Origin: Streptomyces sp. CB01201
GTDB taxonomy: Bacteria > Actinomycetota > Actinomycetes > Streptomycetales > Streptomycetaceae
Assembly: GCF_002803085.1 (NCBI RefSeq)
Contig: NZ_NNBJ01000002.1
Location: forward strand, 251,561-315,560
DNA length: 64,000 nucleotides
Direction: 5' to 3'
Every line of letters begins with the position of its first letter. Within the stretch, counting starts at the first letter, position 1. A model generated the notes under the pieces. It did not search any database, had not been told where the DNA came from, and saw only the letters and a program-made list of their open reading frames with translations. The position numbers and the translations under genes were made by a program. Positions 10,701 through 30,008 of this stretch are shown here, one piece after another.

Positions 10701-13700
10701 ACCTCACCCTGAGCCTCAGCGAGACGTTCGAGAACCGCACCGCGCCAGCGGGCATCCACATCGCCGCCGAGTACTCCACCGAACTGTTCGACGCCTCGAC
10801 GATCGAAGCGCTGATCGCCCGCTGGGAACGGCTCCTGGCCGCCGCGGTCGCCGACCCCTCGCAGCGCATCGGCGACGCGGTACTGCTCGCCTCCGAGGAG
10901 CGCCGCGCGCTGCTGCTGGCCGAACGGCACGCCGAGCGGACCGTGCCGGAGGCCACCTTCCCGGAGCTCTTCCGGGAGCGGTCGCGGCAGTCGCCGCAGG
11001 CACTGGCGGTGGAGTCGGCCGACCAGGCGTGGTCGTACGAGGAGCTGAACGCACAGGCGAACCGGATCGCGCACTGGCTGATCGCCCGGGGCATCGGGCC
11101 CGAGCAGTCGGTCGGCGTGGCCATGCCGCGCAGCGCGGACCAGGTCGCCGTCGCCCTCGCCGTCCTCAAGGCGGGCGCCGCCTATCTGCCCGTCAACCTC
11201 GACTACCCGGCCGACCGCATCCTCTTCATGCTCGACGACGCCGCCCCCGGCGTTCTGCTCACCACCCGGGCCGCCCTCGACGAGCTGCCCGACGGGCTGA
11301 CCACAGAGGCGCTCCCCATCGACACCCCCGAGGTCCGGGCGGCCTGGCAGGACAGTCCGGTCACCGACCCCGAGACCGCCCTGACCCCCGCCCACCCGGC
11401 GTACATCATCTTCACCTCCGGCTCGACCGGCCTGCCCAAGGGCGTCACCGTCACCCACGCGGGCATCGCGGCCCTCAGCCGCACCACGCAGGACCGCCTC
11501 GCGCTGACCCCGGACGCGCGTGTCCTCCAGGTCGCGGCCCCCAGCTTCGACGCCGCCTTCTGGGAGCTGGTGCAGGCGCTCACCAGTGGCGCCACCCTCG
11601 TCGTCCCGGCGGAGCAGCGGGTTGTCGGCGACGACCTGGCCCGTACGCTGGCCGACCGCAGCATCACCCACGTGATGCTGCCGCCCAGCGTGCTCGCCGC
11701 GCTCCCGGCCGTCACCTCCCACGCTCTGACGGAGCTGCGCACCGTCACTGTCGGCGGCGAGGCCTGCCCGCCCGCCCTGGTTGCCGCCTGGGCACCGGGC
11801 CGCCGCTTCGTCAACGCCTACGGGCCCACCGAAACCACGGTCTGCGGCGCCATCAGCGCCCCCCTCACCACGGATCACACGCCCATCGGCACCGCCGTGG
11901 CCGACAACCGGGTGCGGGTGCTGGACGAGCGGCTCGCACCGGTCGCACCGGGCACCCCCGGCGAGCTCTACATCGCAGGCCCCAGCCTCGCCCGCGGCTA
12001 TCTGAACCGCTCCGCGCTCACTGCCGAGCGGTTCGTCGCCGACCCCTACGGACCGGCCGGCACCCGCATGTACCGCACCGGCGACATCGTCCGCCAGGGT
12101 GCCGACGGACAGCTCGACTACCTGGGTCGCAGCGACGACCAGGTCAAGATCAACGGCCTGCGCATCGAGCCGGGCGAGATTGCCGCGACCCTCGGGCACC
12201 ACCCGGGCGTCGCCCAGGCCGTCGTGATCGTGCGCGAGAACAAGGAGGGCGAACGGCGCCTGGTCGGCTACGCGGTTCCGGCGCCGGGGGACCGGGGCAA
12301 GGGCCTCGACGCCGACGCCCTGCGCGCGTTCCTCTCCGAGCGGCTGCCGGAGTTCATGGTGCCCTCGCTGTTCATGCTGCTCGACGGCCTGCCGTTGACA
12401 CCCAACGGCAAGCTCGACAAGGCCGCGCTGCCCGAGCCGGAGGTCACCGGCGGCGCCTATCAGGCGCCCCGCACCGACGCGGAGAAGGCGCTCGCCGCCA
12501 TCTACGCCGAGATCCTCGAACGGGACCGGGTCGGCATCGATGACGACTTCTTCGCCCTCGGCGGCGACAGCATCCGTTCCATCCAGGTCGTCTCCCGGGC
12601 CCGCGCCCAGGGCATCAAGGTCACGCCGCGGCTGATGTTCAAGCACCGTACGGTGGCCGCGCTCGCCGAGGCCGCCGCGGCCGGCGACCAGAGCGGGCGG
12701 CCCGCCCGCCGTGAGCCCGTGGACGGCGGCATCGGCTGGATGCCGCTGCTGCCCGTGGCCCGCCAGATGAGTGAACACGTCGGAAGCTATGACGGATTCG
12801 CCATGTCGATGGTGGTGGACCTGCCGACGGGCATCGACGAGAGCGGACTGGTCGCCACCCTTTCCGCGGTCGTCGATCACCACGACATCCTCCGCTCCCG
12901 CTTCCGCGTCCGCGCCGGAGAGGCCGGGCTGGACGCGGGCAAGCCCGGCACCGTCGACGTGGCCGCGCTCATCAGCCGCAGGCCCTGCGCGGGTGACTGG
13001 CACGACCCGGCCTGGCGGCGGGAGACCAAGGCCGCGGTGGACGCCGCCGTCGGCGAACTGGACTCGAAGTCCGGCCAGATGGCCCGCTTCATCTGGTGCG
13101 ACGCGGGCCCGGACACCTCCGGGCGGCTGATCATCGTCCTGAACCACCTGGTGGTCGACGGTGTCTCCTGGCGCATCCTCCTGCCCGACCTCGCCCAGGC
13201 CTGGGACCACGTGCGCCAGGGGCGCACCCCCCGGCCGGCCGCGGTGTCCACCACGATGCGCCGTTGGTCGTACGGCTTGGTGGAGGCGGCCGCCTCCACC
13301 AAGCGGGTGGCCGAACTCGCCCTGTGGAAGAAGGTCCTCGACGGACCCGACCCGCTCCTGGGCTCCCGCGCCCTCGACCCGGCCGTCGACGTGCGCGCCA
13401 CCATGGAGACCGTCCAGGTCAAGCTGACCCCGCAGGTCACCGAAGCACTGCTGACGACGCTGCCCGCCGCCTTCCACAGCGGGGTCAACGACGGTCTGCT
13501 CACCGCCCTCGCTCTGGCCATGACCAAGTGGCGCAGGACGCGGGGCGACGGGGAGTCATCGGCTCTGATCCGTCTCGAAGGACACGGCCGCGAGGAGGCC
13601 GCCGTGCCCGGCACCGACATCACGCGCACGGTGGGCTGGTTCACCAGCGTCTACCCCGTCCGCCTCGACGTCGGCGGCCTCGACCTAGACGAGGCCATCG

Positions 13701-16700
13701 CGGGCGGCCGGCCCGCGGGCAACGCCATCAAGGCGGTCAAGGAGCAGCTCCACGCGATTCCGGACAAGGGCATCGGCTACGGTCTGCTGCGCCATCTCAA
13801 CCCGAAGACCGCCGAGGCGCTCAAGGACCTCGACGAGGGGCAGGTCTCCTTCAACTACCTGGGCCGGTTCGCCTCGGGCAGTCAGGCGCCGCAGGCCGGC
13901 GGCGCGGGCTGGACGATGTCCGCCGACCTGGACGAGCTCGCCCCCGAACTGACCACGCCCGCCCTGACCGTCGTCGACATCACCGCCTACGCCGTCGAGA
14001 CGGAGCAGGGCCCGCAGTTGAGCGCCGGTATCTCCTTCCCCACCGGGCTGCTCGGACGGGACGAGGCGCAGGAGTTCGCGGACCTGTGGTGCACGGCCCT
14101 GGAAGGTCTGGCCCGGCACGCCACCGAGCCCGGTGCGGGCGGACTGACGCCGTCGGACGTACCGCTGGTCCGGCTGCGGCAGCGGGACCTGGAAGTGTGG
14201 GAGCAGAGCTACCCGGACGTGGCCGACGTATGGCCGCTCACCTCGATGCAGTCCGGCCTGCTGTTCCAGAGCAGGCTGGCCGGCGCCGGGTTCGACGCCT
14301 ACCAGGTGCAGCTGGCCTTCCACCTGACCGGCCGGGTGGAGCCCGAGCGCATGCGTGCCGCAGGTCAGGCGGTGCTCGACCGCTACGACAGCCTGCGCAC
14401 CGCGTTCGTGGCCACCGACGCCGGCGAGCAGGTGCAGGTGTTGCTGGGGCGGGTCGAACTGCCCTGGCAGGCCCTCGACTGGAGTGACCTGTCCGAGGCG
14501 GAACAGGACGCGGCCTATCGGGAACTCCTCGCCCGGGACCAGGCCACGCACTTCGACCTGAGCGCCCCGCCGATGCTGCGCCTGACCCTGGTGAAGCGGA
14601 CGGCCGAGCGGCACGAGCTGATCCTCACCGTCCACCACATCGTGTACGACGGCTGGTCGGGCCCCTTGGTGCTGCGGGACCTGCTGCACCTGTACAGCAC
14701 CCACGGCGACGCCGAGCAACTGGGCCGGGTGCGTCCCTATCGCGACTACCTCGACTGGCTGTCGGGCCAGGATCACGAGGTCGCGGCCCGTGCCTGGACG
14801 TCAGAGCTGGCCGGGGTGGACGAGCCCACGCTCGCGGCGCCGGGGACCCGGCAGGAGACGAGCGGCAACCACCGGCACGTGCGTGTCGACCTGGACGAGG
14901 ACACGGCGCGCCTGTTGGCGCGCCGCGCGACGGATCTCGGGATCACCCTCAACACCCTCGTGCAGGGCGCCTGGGGCCTGCTCCTGGCAGGCCGGACCGG
15001 TTCTCAGGACGTGGTGTTCGGCGCCACGGTCTCCGGGCGTCCGCCCCAGGTGGCGGGCGTGGACGAGATGGTGGGGCTGTTCATCAACACCCTGCCGGTG
15101 CGCCTGAGCCCGACCCCCGGGCAGACCCTGGGCGAGCTGCTGCGCGATCTCCAGGACCGGCAGGCCGCCCTGATGGACCATCACCACTTCGGGCTGGCCG
15201 AGATCCATCGGGCCACCGGGCTCGGGACCCTCTTCGACTCGGTGGTCGTCTACGAGTCCTACCCGGCCGACGTGGACGGACTGGGCCAAATGCAGAGCGC
15301 GGCCGGGATCAGCATCGCGGGCATCGACGGCGAAGCGACCGTGCACTACCCGCTGGGCCTGCTCGCCGAGGCGGACCCGGACCTGCGGCTGACGCTCGGC
15401 TACCAGGACCACGCCCTCGACTCCCGTACCGCGCGGCGCCTCGCGGACCGCCTGGCGCGGATCCTCCAGCACATCGCGGCAGACCCCGGAACTTTGGTGG
15501 GCCTGATCGACGTGGTCGAACCGGCGGAGCGCGCACGGCTGTTGACCGACTTCAACGACTCGGCGACGGACGTCCCGGAGGCGACGATCGCCGAGCTCTT
15601 CGCGCGGCAGGCCGCGGCCACCCCCGACGCGGTCGCGGTGGTCTTCGGCGACATCACGCTCACGTACGAGGAGCTGGACGCCCGGGCCAACCGGCTCGCG
15701 CGGGTCCTGGCGGCGCGCGGCGTGGGCCAGGAGTCCGTCGTCGGGCTGGCGCTGCCGCGCTCGCAGGAGCACATCGTGGCCGTACTCGCGGTGGCGAAGG
15801 CGGGAGGCACGTATCTGCCCCTCGACCCGGAGTACCCCGCCGAGCGGCTGAGCTTCATGCTGAGCGACGCGGCACCCACCGTCCTGGTGACCGACGAGAA
15901 GATCTCGGCGGGGTTGCCGCGGAGCGGTTGCGCACACCTGGTGATCGACGAACCCGACGTCGCCGAGGAGATCGCCGCGGCCTCGGCACAGCCGCCGGAG
16001 GCCGCCGCGGCCGGGCGGGCGGATCAGCTCGCCTACGTGATGTACACCTCGGGGTCCACGGGCCGGCCCAAGGGGGTCGGCATCACGCACCGGTCGGTGA
16101 CCGTACTCGTGGCGGACCGGTGCTTCGGCCAGGGGCGTCACCAGCGGGTCCTGATGCACAACACGCAGGCCTTCGACACCTCGACCTATGAGCTGTGGGT
16201 CCCCCTGCTGCGCGGCGGCGCCATCGTCATCCCGGCCCCCGGGCGCCTGGACCCGGCCGGTCTGATGCACATGATCGCCGAGTACGGAGTGACCGGTCTG
16301 GCCATGACGGCGGGACTGTTCATGGCCATCGCGGAGGAGATGCCCGAGGCGTTCGCGGGGGCGCGCCAGGTGTGGACCGTCGGTGACGTGGTCACACCGG
16401 CCGCCCTGAGAAGGGTGCTGGACGCGTGCGACGGCCTGTCCGTCGTCAACGGCTACGGGCCGACCGAGACCACCGCGGCCACCTCCATGCACGCCATGGA
16501 CGACGCGGCGGAGCTGGGCGATGTGGTGCCGATCGGGCATCCGATGGACAACACGCGCCTGTACGTACTCGACCCGGCCCTGCGGCCGGTGCCGCTGGGC
16601 GTTCCCGGCGAGCTCTACGTCGCGGGCGAACGCCTGGCCCGCGGCTATCTGGGCCGCTACGACCTGACTGCGGAACGTTTCGTGGCCTGCCCCTTCGGAG

Positions 16701-18058
16701 GGCCCGGCGAGCGCATGTACCGCACGGGTGACGTGGTGAGCTGGACCGAGGAGGGCCGCCTGGTCTTCCACGGCCGCGCCGACAACCAGGTCAAGATCCG
16801 GGGCTTCCGCATCGAACCCGGCGAGGTCGAGGCCGAGCTGGCCACACACCCGGGTGTCGCCCAGGCCGTCGTCATCGCCCGGGACTACCGGAGCACCGGT
16901 ATGCGCCTGCTCGCCTACGTGACCTTGGCCGCGGGGGACGGGCCGGACGCCGACGAGCTGCGGGCCCACACCGCGCGGCGGCTGCCGGAGCACATGGTGC
17001 CGTCCGCGTTCGTGATCATGGACAGGCTCCCGCTGGCCGCCACCGGCAAGGTGGACCGCAAGGCGCTGCCCCTCCCCGAGATCACCAGTGACGCCGCCTA
17101 CCGCGCCCCGCGCACTCCTCAGGAGGAGCTCCTGACCGCCGTGTTTGCCCAGATTCTGGGCGTCGGACGCGTCGGCATCGACGACAGCTTCTTCGACCTC
17201 GGCGGCCACTCGCTGCTCGCCACCAAGCTCATCAGCCGCATCCGCACGGTGCTGGGCGTGGAGGTGCCGATCCGTCTGGTGTTCCAGGCGCCCACCGTCG
17301 CGGAACTGGCCGCGCAGTTGACCGGCAGCTCCGGATTCACGGGCGAGAGCGACCCGTTCGGTGCGGTGCTGCCGCTGCGGACCGGCGGGAGCGGGGCGCC
17401 GCTGTGGTTCATCCACCCCGGCTTCGGCCTCTGCTGGTCCTACCTGGGCATGGCCGTTCAGCTCGGCGACCGGCCGGTGTACGGCATTCAGGCTCGCGGC
17501 TTCGACGGATCACCGCTGCCCGAGAGCTTCGCGGCCATGGTGGTCGACTACACGGAGCAGATCCTCTCCGTGCAGCAGGAGGGGCCCTTCCAGCTGGCCG
17601 GGCACTCCCTGGGCGGAGCCCTCGCCCAGGCCGTCGGCGCCGAACTCCAGAGCCGCGGGCACGAGGTGCCCTTGGTAGTGCTCCTGGACGCCGTACCGGG
17701 CAGCTGGTTCGCCCAGCAGTCCGAGGCGCACCTCGACCGGTCCGAATCGCGCGACTTCCTGGAGGGCTACCTGCCGGGTGACGCGGACGACGAGAGCCGC
17801 CGGACCGTCGTCGAAAACGGTGCGACCGTCATGGTCGAACACACCCGCATGGTGAAGGAGTTCACCCAGCCCGTCCACCGCGGCACCGTGCTGTTCTTCA
17901 GCGCGACGCAGAGCCCCGAGGCGCAGCCGGAACTCTGGGCCCCGTACGTCGAGGGCGAACTGCACACGTACGACATCGACTCCACCCATTTCGGGCTGAC
18001 CGCACCGAAGCCGGCGGCCGAGATCTGCACCCTCATCAACCACCACCTCCACCACTAA
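1706..18058 (+). CDS. Four-module NRPS with terminal thioesterase (C-A-T-E / C-A-T / C-A-T-E / C-A-T-TE)
   Basis: A 5450-residue termination synthetase. Approximate domains: C1 1-440 (HHIASDG at about 130), A1 466-978, T1 Ser 1015 (GGDSI), E1 1068-1500 (HHFAVDG); C2 1565-1990 (HHVLFDG), A2 2021-2521, T2 Ser 2563 (GGHSI); C3 2618-3060 (HHIAADG), A3 3081-3585, T3 Ser 3621 (GGDSI), E3 3675-4115 (NHLVVDG, first His changed to Asn); C4 4170-4598 (HHIVYDG), A4 4621-5125, T4 Ser 5168, TE 5211-5450 (GHSLG Ser about 5299). C2 and C4 follow E domains and fit D-donor condensation. It has no initiating A-T, so it takes a chain from another protein. Pocket residues read by eye: A1 and A2 both D-V-F-S-V-A-A-Y-A, which I recall as typical of piperazate; A3 D-A-W-M-T-G-A-V-C (aromatic or hydrophobic); A4 D-T-Y-A-W-V-G-A-A (unassigned). 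AGGAG lies 9 nt before the ATG. MbtH follows after 10 bp. Confidence 0.96.
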   Translation: MIPLSFAQRRLWFIDKFEGPSATYNVPFLVQLTGELNTEALTAAVRDVVARHESLRTLIVENAEGIPAQQVVPVEDAVLDIPLVEVGPEELDEAVRRAASRTITLSVEIPVRATLFRTGEQEHQLLLLIHHIASDGESIVPLARDLDAAYTARVHGEVPDWPELPVQYADYTLWQRELLGDERDPGSVLATQLDYWRDELSGVPQPLRLLTDRPRPPVVSHRGDVVDGGVDESLLHKVEELARRTGVSAPMVFQAALSVLLQQLGAGQDIAIGSTIAGRRDADLADLVGFFVNTWVLRTDMSGTPSFEQVLEQVQHKALAAYDNQDAPFERLVEMLNPERSTAYHPLFQVMFTWSTSARLDFGLPGGLRARIAPLWTSMAKFDLEFSFFNEPDEPGLAIYLEYATDLFDRSTAQAFVDRLVRLVEQLVDAPSRAVALSDVLTSGERELVLRTLNDTAAETPELSITGLVERQTAATPDATALVHDDVTLTYAELDARVGRLAAELTLRGVGAESLVGLALPRSADLIVGMLGIWRAGAAYLPIDPKYPSTRLDHILSDARPHLVLTSANTADVLPVSDVPSLFVEDIDFDTEDFDAEGPDTRRAVARSANAAYVMYTSGSTGTPKGVTITHRDVVNGVLRLADTVGIGEGTRVLAGTSVNFDVSVFETVTTLAAGGTLEVVRDVLVIGERGGWSGGVISTVPSVFAELLDQVGGKIRADAVVFAGEALPTALVERVRDVIPGARVINAYGQTESFYATVFAAEEGWTGTAGAPIGAPLGNMRAYVLGPGLLPVAPGVVGELYVAGNVARGYLGKASLTAERFVADPYGPAGARMYRTGDLARWRADGWLEYVGRDDAQVKVRGFRIEPGEVEAALTAHPGVAQAVVATRRIQGRTQLVGYVVPAGMEDSGLGAVDSLGDLDFDLTAAVSARELRRFVSGRLPEFMVPSLFVMLDRMPLAPNGKLDHKALPEPEFTGSAYRAPSTLAEEVLASVYAEVVGLDRVGLDDDFFAVGGDSIRSIQVVTRARARGVEVTPRQIFECRTVGELARAARHAGQAGPALAELEGGGVGFMPLLPIGHYLAELHDDIDRFTMVMTVELPAGIDRDGLEATLSAVFDRHDILRSRTVTGERTGLEVTAPGTVDVAPLIHRVAGDDSWGGAWREQAADELDRAAARLDSANGVMAQFVWFDAGPGATGRLSILLHHFAVDGVSWRILLPDLAAAWRQVRDGRPPRLPEVGTSVRRWAHALNEVASAERADELPLWREIVSGPDPQLGARPFDPAVDTMSTVGHVSLELPTGVTQALLTTLPAAFRGGVNDGLLTALALALAKWRKGRGIDETSALIRLEGHGREEAVAPGADLSRTMGWFTSMYPVRLDIAGADLDEAIAGGPAAGAAVKAVKEQLLAVPDKGIGYGLLRHLNAGTAAVLRACPSGQITFNYLGRYTGASNMPEDLRGLGFTQVEDTTMLVPRLDGAMPALATLGIGAYVTDTEQGPRLDARMDFPAGLLSADEVQELADLWRAALEGLARYAAGPDAGGLTPSDVPLVAVSQSELDGWQETYAGLSSVWPLTAMQNGLLFHTELAGADFDAYQMQLVFHLAGEVEPQRMRAAGQALLDRYPNLRAAFVADGAGDRVQIIQDGVELPWNERDFSDLPAAEREARLKRFLKQEHSACFDPALAPLLRISLVKLTADRWELVLTAHHVLFDGWSVPLVMQDLLRLYGSAGDASALGRPRDYRDFLVWLDGQDHEATARAWARELDGVAEPTLLLEGPAEGGEPSGVGQVDVPLTPEQSRELSRRASELGLTLNTLVQGAWGILLAGLTGRRDVVFGATVSGRPPQVAGVDEMVGMFINTLPVRMDCAPGESLGTLLGHLQERQSALLDHHHHSLLEIHRATGLRTLFDTMVVFESYPIDSAALSEAYSAAGISVTGLSPLSSTHYPLIVTAFAEPHLRVALQYQHHLLDAEQTATIARRFGRVLARLALDPWSSLSEVDLLEPAERARILTDVNDTVAVTPELTIPGLFERQAAGTPDRTAVICGGTTYSYAEIDARANRLARALTERGVGPETVVGLALPRSADLITGFLGILKAGGAYLPIDPAYPSARLDHILGSARPQLVLTDADTVGVLPGTDVPTLLLGDVDLESGDPSVESKARPQHAAYVMYTSGSTGTPKGVVVSHANVVNGVTRLAERVGVDADTRMFAGSSVNFDVSVFEIVTTLAQGGTVEVVRDALVLAERETVSASVISTVPSVFAELGDRMAAISGLKTVVFAGEALSDTLVRHIRESLPEVRIVNAYGQTESFYATTYDVEAGQTRQDAGQTPIGTPLGNMRTYVLGPGFAPVPPGVVGELYVAGNISRGYLGLAALTAERFVADPYGPPGARMYRTGDLARWTAHGQLLYVGRDDDQVKIRGVRVEPAEVERALATHPGVAQSVVVARSAEGTGDKQLVAYVVPAPVGGGRPQQDEGTEALVGSLRGYLQDHLPAHLVPAAVVAIDSVPLVANGKLDRKALPAPDFAGAAAGRGPRTAQEELLCELFAEVLHVERVGIDDNFFDLGGHSIMATKLVNRIRVSLRTEVELRTLFAHPTVAGLVPHLDGATGTRAPLAPAAKRPERLPLSFSQQRLWFLHKFEGHAATYNMPLILRLSGDLNVRALEETVNDIVTRHEILRTVYREVEGKPYQHVLGAEKARIGLPLRQVAGDDGLAEAITAAARHPFDIAAEIPLKAVLLGVGPDEHVLVLVIHHIAADGWSATPLAKDLATAYEARARGAAPQWTPLPLQYADYALWQQELLGDDDDPDSLFSKQYRYWSQQLARLPETVTIPSDRPRPAELDRSGDVLEFTMDGALHEGVAGLARATGTTPFMVLQATMAALLTRLGVGTDIALGSGIAGRVDENLNDLIGLFVNVQVMRTDTSGDPTFTELLGQARRTSLAAYTHQDIPFEALVEKLNPERSASVNPLFQIALILQNTEDKDFELPGLRVVSEGVGTGTSRYDLTLSLSETFENRTAPAGIHIAAEYSTELFDASTIEALIARWERLLAAAVADPSQRIGDAVLLASEERRALLLAERHAERTVPEATFPELFRERSRQSPQALAVESADQAWSYEELNAQANRIAHWLIARGIGPEQSVGVAMPRSADQVAVALAVLKAGAAYLPVNLDYPADRILFMLDDAAPGVLLTTRAALDELPDGLTTEALPIDTPEVRAAWQDSPVTDPETALTPAHPAYIIFTSGSTGLPKGVTVTHAGIAALSRTTQDRLALTPDARVLQVAAPSFDAAFWELVQALTSGATLVVPAEQRVVGDDLARTLADRSITHVMLPPSVLAALPAVTSHALTELRTVTVGGEACPPALVAAWAPGRRFVNAYGPTETTVCGAISAPLTTDHTPIGTAVADNRVRVLDERLAPVAPGTPGELYIAGPSLARGYLNRSALTAERFVADPYGPAGTRMYRTGDIVRQGADGQLDYLGRSDDQVKINGLRIEPGEIAATLGHHPGVAQAVVIVRENKEGERRLVGYAVPAPGDRGKGLDADALRAFLSERLPEFMVPSLFMLLDGLPLTPNGKLDKAALPEPEVTGGAYQAPRTDAEKALAAIYAEILERDRVGIDDDFFALGGDSIRSIQVVSRARAQGIKVTPRLMFKHRTVAALAEAAAAGDQSGRPARREPVDGGIGWMPLLPVARQMSEHVGSYDGFAMSMVVDLPTGIDESGLVATLSAVVDHHDILRSRFRVRAGEAGLDAGKPGTVDVAALISRRPCAGDWHDPAWRRETKAAVDAAVGELDSKSGQMARFIWCDAGPDTSGRLIIVLNHLVVDGVSWRILLPDLAQAWDHVRQGRTPRPAAVSTTMRRWSYGLVEAAASTKRVAELALWKKVLDGPDPLLGSRALDPAVDVRATMETVQVKLTPQVTEALLTTLPAAFHSGVNDGLLTALALAMTKWRRTRGDGESSALIRLEGHGREEAAVPGTDITRTVGWFTSVYPVRLDVGGLDLDEAIAGGRPAGNAIKAVKEQLHAIPDKGIGYGLLRHLNPKTAEALKDLDEGQVSFNYLGRFASGSQAPQAGGAGWTMSADLDELAPELTTPALTVVDITAYAVETEQGPQLSAGISFPTGLLGRDEAQEFADLWCTALEGLARHATEPGAGGLTPSDVPLVRLRQRDLEVWEQSYPDVADVWPLTSMQSGLLFQSRLAGAGFDAYQVQLAFHLTGRVEPERMRAAGQAVLDRYDSLRTAFVATDAGEQVQVLLGRVELPWQALDWSDLSEAEQDAAYRELLARDQATHFDLSAPPMLRLTLVKRTAERHELILTVHHIVYDGWSGPLVLRDLLHLYSTHGDAEQLGRVRPYRDYLDWLSGQDHEVAARAWTSELAGVDEPTLAAPGTRQETSGNHRHVRVDLDEDTARLLARRATDLGITLNTLVQGAWGLLLAGRTGSQDVVFGATVSGRPPQVAGVDEMVGLFINTLPVRLSPTPGQTLGELLRDLQDRQAALMDHHHFGLAEIHRATGLGTLFDSVVVYESYPADVDGLGQMQSAAGISIAGIDGEATVHYPLGLLAEADPDLRLTLGYQDHALDSRTARRLADRLARILQHIAADPGTLVGLIDVVEPAERARLLTDFNDSATDVPEATIAELFARQAAATPDAVAVVFGDITLTYEELDARANRLARVLAARGVGQESVVGLALPRSQEHIVAVLAVAKAGGTYLPLDPEYPAERLSFMLSDAAPTVLVTDEKISAGLPRSGCAHLVIDEPDVAEEIAAASAQPPEAAAAGRADQLAYVMYTSGSTGRPKGVGITHRSVTVLVADRCFGQGRHQRVLMHNTQAFDTSTYELWVPLLRGGAIVIPAPGRLDPAGLMHMIAEYGVTGLAMTAGLFMAIAEEMPEAFAGARQVWTVGDVVTPAALRRVLDACDGLSVVNGYGPTETTAATSMHAMDDAAELGDVVPIGHPMDNTRLYVLDPALRPVPLGVPGELYVAGERLARGYLGRYDLTAERFVACPFGGPGERMYRTGDVVSWTEEGRLVFHGRADNQVKIRGFRIEPGEVEAELATHPGVAQAVVIARDYRSTGMRLLAYVTLAAGDGPDADELRAHTARRLPEHMVPSAFVIMDRLPLAATGKVDRKALPLPEITSDAAYRAPRTPQEELLTAVFAQILGVGRVGIDDSFFDLGGHSLLATKLISRIRTVLGVEVPIRLVFQAPTVAELAAQLTGSSGFTGESDPFGAVLPLRTGGSGAPLWFIHPGFGLCWSYLGMAVQLGDRPVYGIQARGFDGSPLPESFAAMVVDYTEQILSVQQEGPFQLAGHSLGGALAQAVGAELQSRGHEVPLVVLLDAVPGSWFAQQSEAHLDRSESRDFLEGYLPGDADDESRRTVVENGATVMVEHTRMVKEFTQPVHRGTVLFFSATQSPEAQPELWAPYVEGELHTYDIDSTHFGLTAPKPAAEICTLINHHLHH

Positions 18059-18068
18059 GGGAGCCACC

Positions 18069-18281
18069 ATGAGCACGAACCCGTTCGACGACGAGACCGG
18101 CACGTTCTACGTCCTGGTCAACGACGAGGAACAGCATTCCCTGTGGCCGTCGTTCGCCACGGTCCCCGACGGCTGGCGGATCGTCTTCGGGGCCGATGAG
18201 CGCGCCGCTTGCCTCACCCACATCGAGGAGAAGTGGACCGACCTGCGGCCCAGGAGCCTGCGCGAAGCCATGACCGCCTAG
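18069..18281 (+). CDS. MbtH-like NRPS adenylation partner
   Basis: A complete 70-residue MbtH-family protein: [11 protein letters not shown] start, the [19 protein letters not shown] core with its conserved tryptophans, and a TDLRPRSL end. These small cytoplasmic proteins bind adenylation domains and raise their solubility and activity. GGGAG lies seven bases upstream of the ATG and the gene starts 10 bp after the NRPS stop, so the two are almost certainly cotranscribed. It is the only MbtH gene in the window and probably serves all three NRPSs. Confidence 0.97.
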   Translation: MSTNPFDDETGTFYVLVNDEEQHSLWPSFATVPDGWRIVFGADERAACLTHIEEKWTDLRPRSLREAMTA

Positions 18282-18345
18282 TCCCGCCCCCCGTGTCCCA
18301 CCCGAGACCCTTTGCGGATCCGAAGAGAAGGAGAGGAACGAGAGC

Positions 18346-19545
18346 GTGACGCAACTCGCTGACCGCTGGGGAGTGAACCCGGCGTATTTCTGGATGTGGG
18401 ACAGGTGGCCGGACCAGCCCGTCAAGATCGACGACAGCGGCGTGGTCCACGTGTACGGGCACGCCGAGTGCGTTCAGGTCTACGGCGACCCGCAGACGTA
18501 CTCGTCCAATGTGGAAGCGCTGTTGCTCGGCGAGGCGGACGAGGGCGAGGCGTTGAGCGACGGTGCTCTGAGCGCGGCGGACCCGCCCAAGCACACAAAG
18601 ATGCGCAAGATCGTCAGCCGCGCGTTCACGCCCAAGATGGTGGCCGATCTCGAACCGCAGATCATCAAGATCACCCATGAGCTCCTCGACGCGGCGGAGG
18701 GCAAGGGCGGCCTGGAGCTGGTCGAGGACCTGGCCTACCCGATGCCGGTGATCGTGATCGCCGACATGCTCGGGGTGCCGCCGAGCGACCGGTACCTGTT
18801 CAAGCGCTGGGTGGACCAGATCGTCACCGCGGCCGGCGAGGTGACCGTCGAGACCGCGGGCGTGCAGCGGGACGATGCCGACGTCGCGGCAGCCATGGGG
18901 CAGGTGCCCGAGCTGATGGACTACCTGCGCCAGCACGTCGTCGAGCGCCGCAGGAAGCCACAGGACGACCTGCTCACCAAGCTCGTCGAGGCGGAGATCG
19001 AGGGCGAGCACCTGAGCGAGAGTGCCATCGTCAACTTCGCCAGGGAACTCCTCGTCGCCGGACACCTCACCACCAGCGCGACGATCGGCAACATGCTGCT
19101 GTGCCTGGACGCGCACCCGCGGCAGATGGAGCGGCTGCGGGCCGATCCCGGCCTCGCTCCGGGGGTGGTCGAGGAGACCCTGCGGTTCCTGAGCCCGCTC
19201 GCGGGCTCGGTCCGCGCGACGGTCGCCGACACGGAGCTGGCCGGGGTCAAGGTGCCCGCGCGCAGCCTCGTCAGGCTCTGGCTCGGCGCGGCCAACCGGG
19301 ACGAGCGCCAGTTCGCCCGGCCCCACGTGTTCGACCCGGATCGCGACCCCAACCCGCAGCTGGGATTCGGCCGCGGGATCCACTTCTGCATCGGCGCACC
19401 GCTGGCCCGGCTGGAGGGGCGCGTCGGCGTGAACGTCCTCCTGGAGCGGTTCCCGAAGCTGCGCGTGGACCCGGACGGTTCGCCGGAGTTCATGGATCTC
19501 GAAGACGTGCTGGGCGTTTCGAAGCTGCCGATGCTCACCACCTGA
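18346..19545 (+). CDS. Cytochrome P450 with an atypical I-helix
   Basis: A 399-residue soluble bacterial class I P450 with the ExxR motif (EETLR), heme loop FGRGIHFCIG with its cysteine ligand, and a YGHAECVQVYGDPQTYSS stretch like that of macrolide hydroxylases. The oxygen-activating I-helix reads AGHLTTS, so the usual acidic residue of AG-x-(D/E)-T is leucine. This is seen in some P450s that act on carrier-bound or unusual substrates, and could mean altered chemistry. The GTG start follows a purine-rich GGAG element, 64 bp after MbtH. It needs ferredoxin and reductase partners, none encoded here. Likely role: tailoring of the peptide, for instance hydroxylation of a T-domain-bound residue or of the released product; substrate not determinable. 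A run of nine G lies just after the stop (19551-19559). Confidence 0.93.
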   Translation: MTQLADRWGVNPAYFWMWDRWPDQPVKIDDSGVVHVYGHAECVQVYGDPQTYSSNVEALLLGEADEGEALSDGALSAADPPKHTKMRKIVSRAFTPKMVADLEPQIIKITHELLDAAEGKGGLELVEDLAYPMPVIVIADMLGVPPSDRYLFKRWVDQIVTAAGEVTVETAGVQRDDADVAAAMGQVPELMDYLRQHVVERRRKPQDDLLTKLVEAEIEGEHLSESAIVNFARELLVAGHLTTSATIGNMLLCLDAHPRQMERLRADPGLAPGVVEETLRFLSPLAGSVRATVADTELAGVKVPARSLVRLWLGAANRDERQFARPHVFDPDRDPNPQLGFGRGIHFCIGAPLARLEGRVGVNVLLERFPKLRVDPDGSPEFMDLEDVLGVSKLPMLTT

Positions 19546-19651
19546 CAGCCGGGGGGGGGAAGGCGGCGAGAGGTGTCCCGGCGCGGACCTGAGCGCAGGC
19601 CGCGCCGGACATCGCCGCCGCTGCCACGGCGGGCCGGCCCGGCCCGCGGAC

Positions 19652-19694
19652 CGCCAAGGGCAACGCAAGAACCGTTCAAGGTCGAGTGGCGAGA
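19652..19694 (+). promoter_or_regulatory. SARP operator/promoter: three CAAG heptamers at 11-bp spacing
   Basis: Heptamers CGCCAAG (19652), ACGCAAG (19663) and GTTCAAG (19674) repeat at exactly 11 bp with 4-bp spacers, the classical SARP arrangement; the consensus resembles the CGGCAAG repeats described for PimR. Seven bases after the last CAAG comes GGCGAGA (19688-19694). The same element at the same distance follows the matching array at 31166-31208. It probably marks the -10 region of a SARP-driven promoter for the FAD oxidase at 19819. Confidence 0.7.
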
Positions 19695-19698
19695 CTGG

Positions 19699-19760
19699 CC
19701 GGGCAGCCGGGCAGCCGGGCAGCCGGGCAGCCGGGCAGCCGGGCAGCCGGGCAGCCGGGC
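19699..19760. repeat. Tandem 8-bp repeat, about 7.75 copies
   Basis: The unit CCGGGCAG is repeated seven times without error, plus CCGGGC. It lies just downstream of the predicted SARP promoter and 58 bp before the oxidase start, so it would be in the untranslated leader. An 8-bp unit changes length by slippage without any frame constraint outside a gene. The wider P450-oxidase gap (19546-19818) holds nothing else recognisable apart from a run of nine G at 19551-19559. Confidence 0.95.
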
Positions 19761-19818
19761 CGGACCCCGCATGCCTTCTTGTCGTGAAGGCCCCGAACTC
19801 AGCACAGATTGGATCAGC

Positions 19819-21408
19819 ATGGTTTCGCGACGCAGACTCCTGGGCTCCACGGTGGCCGCCGCCGGCGCCGTCGCGGGCTTCCTGCCCGCGTCTCCTCCGA
19901 CGACCGCGCAGGCCGCCGGCCAGGGCCGGAGCAGTGTGATCGTGCGGCCCGGCGACCCCCGCTACACCGAGCTCGCCGGACGGGGCTGCAACACCCGCTT
20001 CGTCGCCACACCGGACGAGATCTGGCTAGTGAACTCCGCCGACCAGGTGGAGCAGGCGGTGAACAAGGCCATCGCCCTCGACCGGCGCATCACGGTCCGC
20101 AGCGGAGGCCACAGCTTCGAACGCCTGGTGGACGACCCGCAGTTCCGTCTCCTGGTCGACGTCTCGGAGATGACCGGCGTCACCTTCGACCCCCGGATGA
20201 ACGCCTTCGCCGTCGAGGCCGGCGCCCGGCTCGGCGACGTCTACCGCGCGCTCCACGAGGGCTGGGGAGTCACCGTGCCGGGTGGCGTCTGCCCCGAGGT
20301 GGGCGTGGGCGGTCATGTGAGCGGAGGCGGGTACGGCCCGCTGTCGCGCCGCCACGGCCTCATCGTGGACCACCTGTACGCCGTCGAGGTCGTTGTGGCG
20401 GGCCGGGGCCGCACCGCACGCACCGTCATCGCCACGCGGGAGCCGGACGATCCGCACCGCGACCTGTGGTGGGCCCACACCGGCGGAGGCGGCGGCGCCT
20501 TCGGCATCGTCACGAAGTTCTGGTTCCGCACCCCCCGGGCCACCGGCGGCCCGTCCTCGCTGCTGCCCACGCCGCCCGCACGGATGCGGAACACCGTCGT
20601 GTCCTGGCCCTGGTCCGGGCTGACCCAGGCGGGCTTCACCCGCCTGGTGACCAACCACAACGCCTGGCACGCGGCGCACAGCGCCCCCGGCTCGCCATAC
20701 TCCGTGCTGCACAGCTCGCTCAACCTGTACTCCAAGAACGCCGCCTGGGTGCAGCTGGAGATCCGCATGGATGCCACCCTCGCCGCGACGGGCCGGCTGC
20801 ACGACGACTACATAGCCGCGGTCTCCGAGGGCGTCGGCGTCGAGCCGAGGGTCGACGTCACCGAGGGCACCTGGCTGGATATCACCCTCGAACCGACCGT
20901 CGTCCAACCGGGCTACACACGGCAGAAGTCCACGGGCGGACACATGCGCGAGGCTTTCACCCAGGGCCAGATAGCCGCGATGTACCGGTCCCTGACCGAT
21001 CCGAACCACCTCAACGTCGGCCTGGTGTACCTGGCCGCCTACGGCTGCGCGATCAACACCGTCGAGCCCGCCGCCAGGGCGATCCCCCAGCGCGACTCCA
21101 TCATGAAGTTCTGGTACACGTCCGTGTGGGTCGACCCGGCACACGACGACGCCGAGGTCGAGTGGCTGCGCACCCTGCGCGGGAACGTCCACGCGGCGTC
21201 CGGTGGATTCCCGGTGCCCAACGGGCAGCAGGACGGTGGGTACATCAACTACGCCGACGTGGACCTGCGCGATCCGCGCCAGAACCGGACCGGCGTGCCG
21301 TGGTACGAGATCCTCTGGAAGGGCAATCACCCCAGGCTGCAGCGGGTGAAGGACACGTACGACCCCAGGAACGTCTTCCGGCACGCACTGTCGCTCGACC
21401 CGTCCTGA
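19819..21408 (+). CDS. Tat-exported berberine-bridge-type FAD oxidoreductase (sugar/alcohol oxidase-like)
   Basis: A 529-residue FAD oxidase of the PCMH/berberine bridge family. The N-terminus MVSRRRLLGSTVAAAGAVAG is a twin-arginine signal, so the enzyme should fold with flavin and be exported. SGGHS supplies the His, and GGVCPEVGVGGH the Cys, of a bicovalent (8-alpha-histidyl, 6-S-cysteinyl) FAD as in glucooligosaccharide oxidase, AknOx and Dbv29. The C-terminus has the BBE signature (VKDTYDPRNVFRH). I chose ATG 19819, which starts the Tat signal; the frame upstream runs through the 8-bp repeats. AknOx oxidises terminal deoxysugars of a secreted glycoside. With two glycosyltransferases nearby, oxidation of an attached sugar after export is the best guess; aglycone oxidation or cyclisation is the alternative. 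Confidence 0.93.
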   Translation: MVSRRRLLGSTVAAAGAVAGFLPASPPTTAQAAGQGRSSVIVRPGDPRYTELAGRGCNTRFVATPDEIWLVNSADQVEQAVNKAIALDRRITVRSGGHSFERLVDDPQFRLLVDVSEMTGVTFDPRMNAFAVEAGARLGDVYRALHEGWGVTVPGGVCPEVGVGGHVSGGGYGPLSRRHGLIVDHLYAVEVVVAGRGRTARTVIATREPDDPHRDLWWAHTGGGGGAFGIVTKFWFRTPRATGGPSSLLPTPPARMRNTVVSWPWSGLTQAGFTRLVTNHNAWHAAHSAPGSPYSVLHSSLNLYSKNAAWVQLEIRMDATLAATGRLHDDYIAAVSEGVGVEPRVDVTEGTWLDITLEPTVVQPGYTRQKSTGGHMREAFTQGQIAAMYRSLTDPNHLNVGLVYLAAYGCAINTVEPAARAIPQRDSIMKFWYTSVWVDPAHDDAEVEWLRTLRGNVHAASGGFPVPNGQQDGGYINYADVDLRDPRQNRTGVPWYEILWKGNHPRLQRVKDTYDPRNVFRHALSLDPS

Positions 21409-21538
21409 CGACCTTCTGATTTCCCCTCGGTGCGGGCGGACCGGCCGCGAGCAACGCCCGAACGGCCTCTCGGTCGGGGCGACTTCGCCATGCCCCGGCG
21501 GCGGACCTCGCCGACCTGCCCATCGTTCTCCTTCACCA

Positions 21539-21589
21539 CGCGGAACCTTCCCCGACGCGGAGCCTTCTCCGGCGCGGAACCTTCGCGAG
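21539..21589. repeat. Three 17-bp direct repeats in the NRPS leader
   Basis: Core CGCGGA(A/G)CCTTC begins at 21539, 21556 and 21573, exactly 17 bp apart, ending 23 bp before the ATG of the two-module NRPS. Position and regular spacing suggest a regulatory or leader element of this gene. The phase differs from the 11-bp SARP arrays, so it would not be a standard SARP site. The rest of the 204-bp gap (21409-21612) shows nothing recognisable. Confidence 0.6.
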
Positions 21590-21612
21590 ATCATCCGAAA
21601 GGGCCTCCACCT

Positions 21613-29994
<8,382 letters not shown>

Positions 29995-30008
29995 TCACCA
30001 TCTTTGTC

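Noticed and set aside
4430..13477. A roughly 3000-codon open frame on the minus strand across the large NRPS
   Set aside because: It is antisense to a gene with clear NRPS motifs. Its translation is low-complexity, rich in Gly, Arg, Asp and His, with no recognisable domain; it is a by-product of high GC at codon third positions.
19699..19760. CRISPR-like array
   Set aside because: The units abut with no spacers and are only 8 bp; it is a simple tandem repeat.
19573..19818. Upstream extension of the flavin oxidase through the 8-bp repeats
   Set aside because: It would give a repeat-derived Ala-Gly-Gln-Pro-Gly-Ser stretch before a Tat signal, which must be at the N-terminus.
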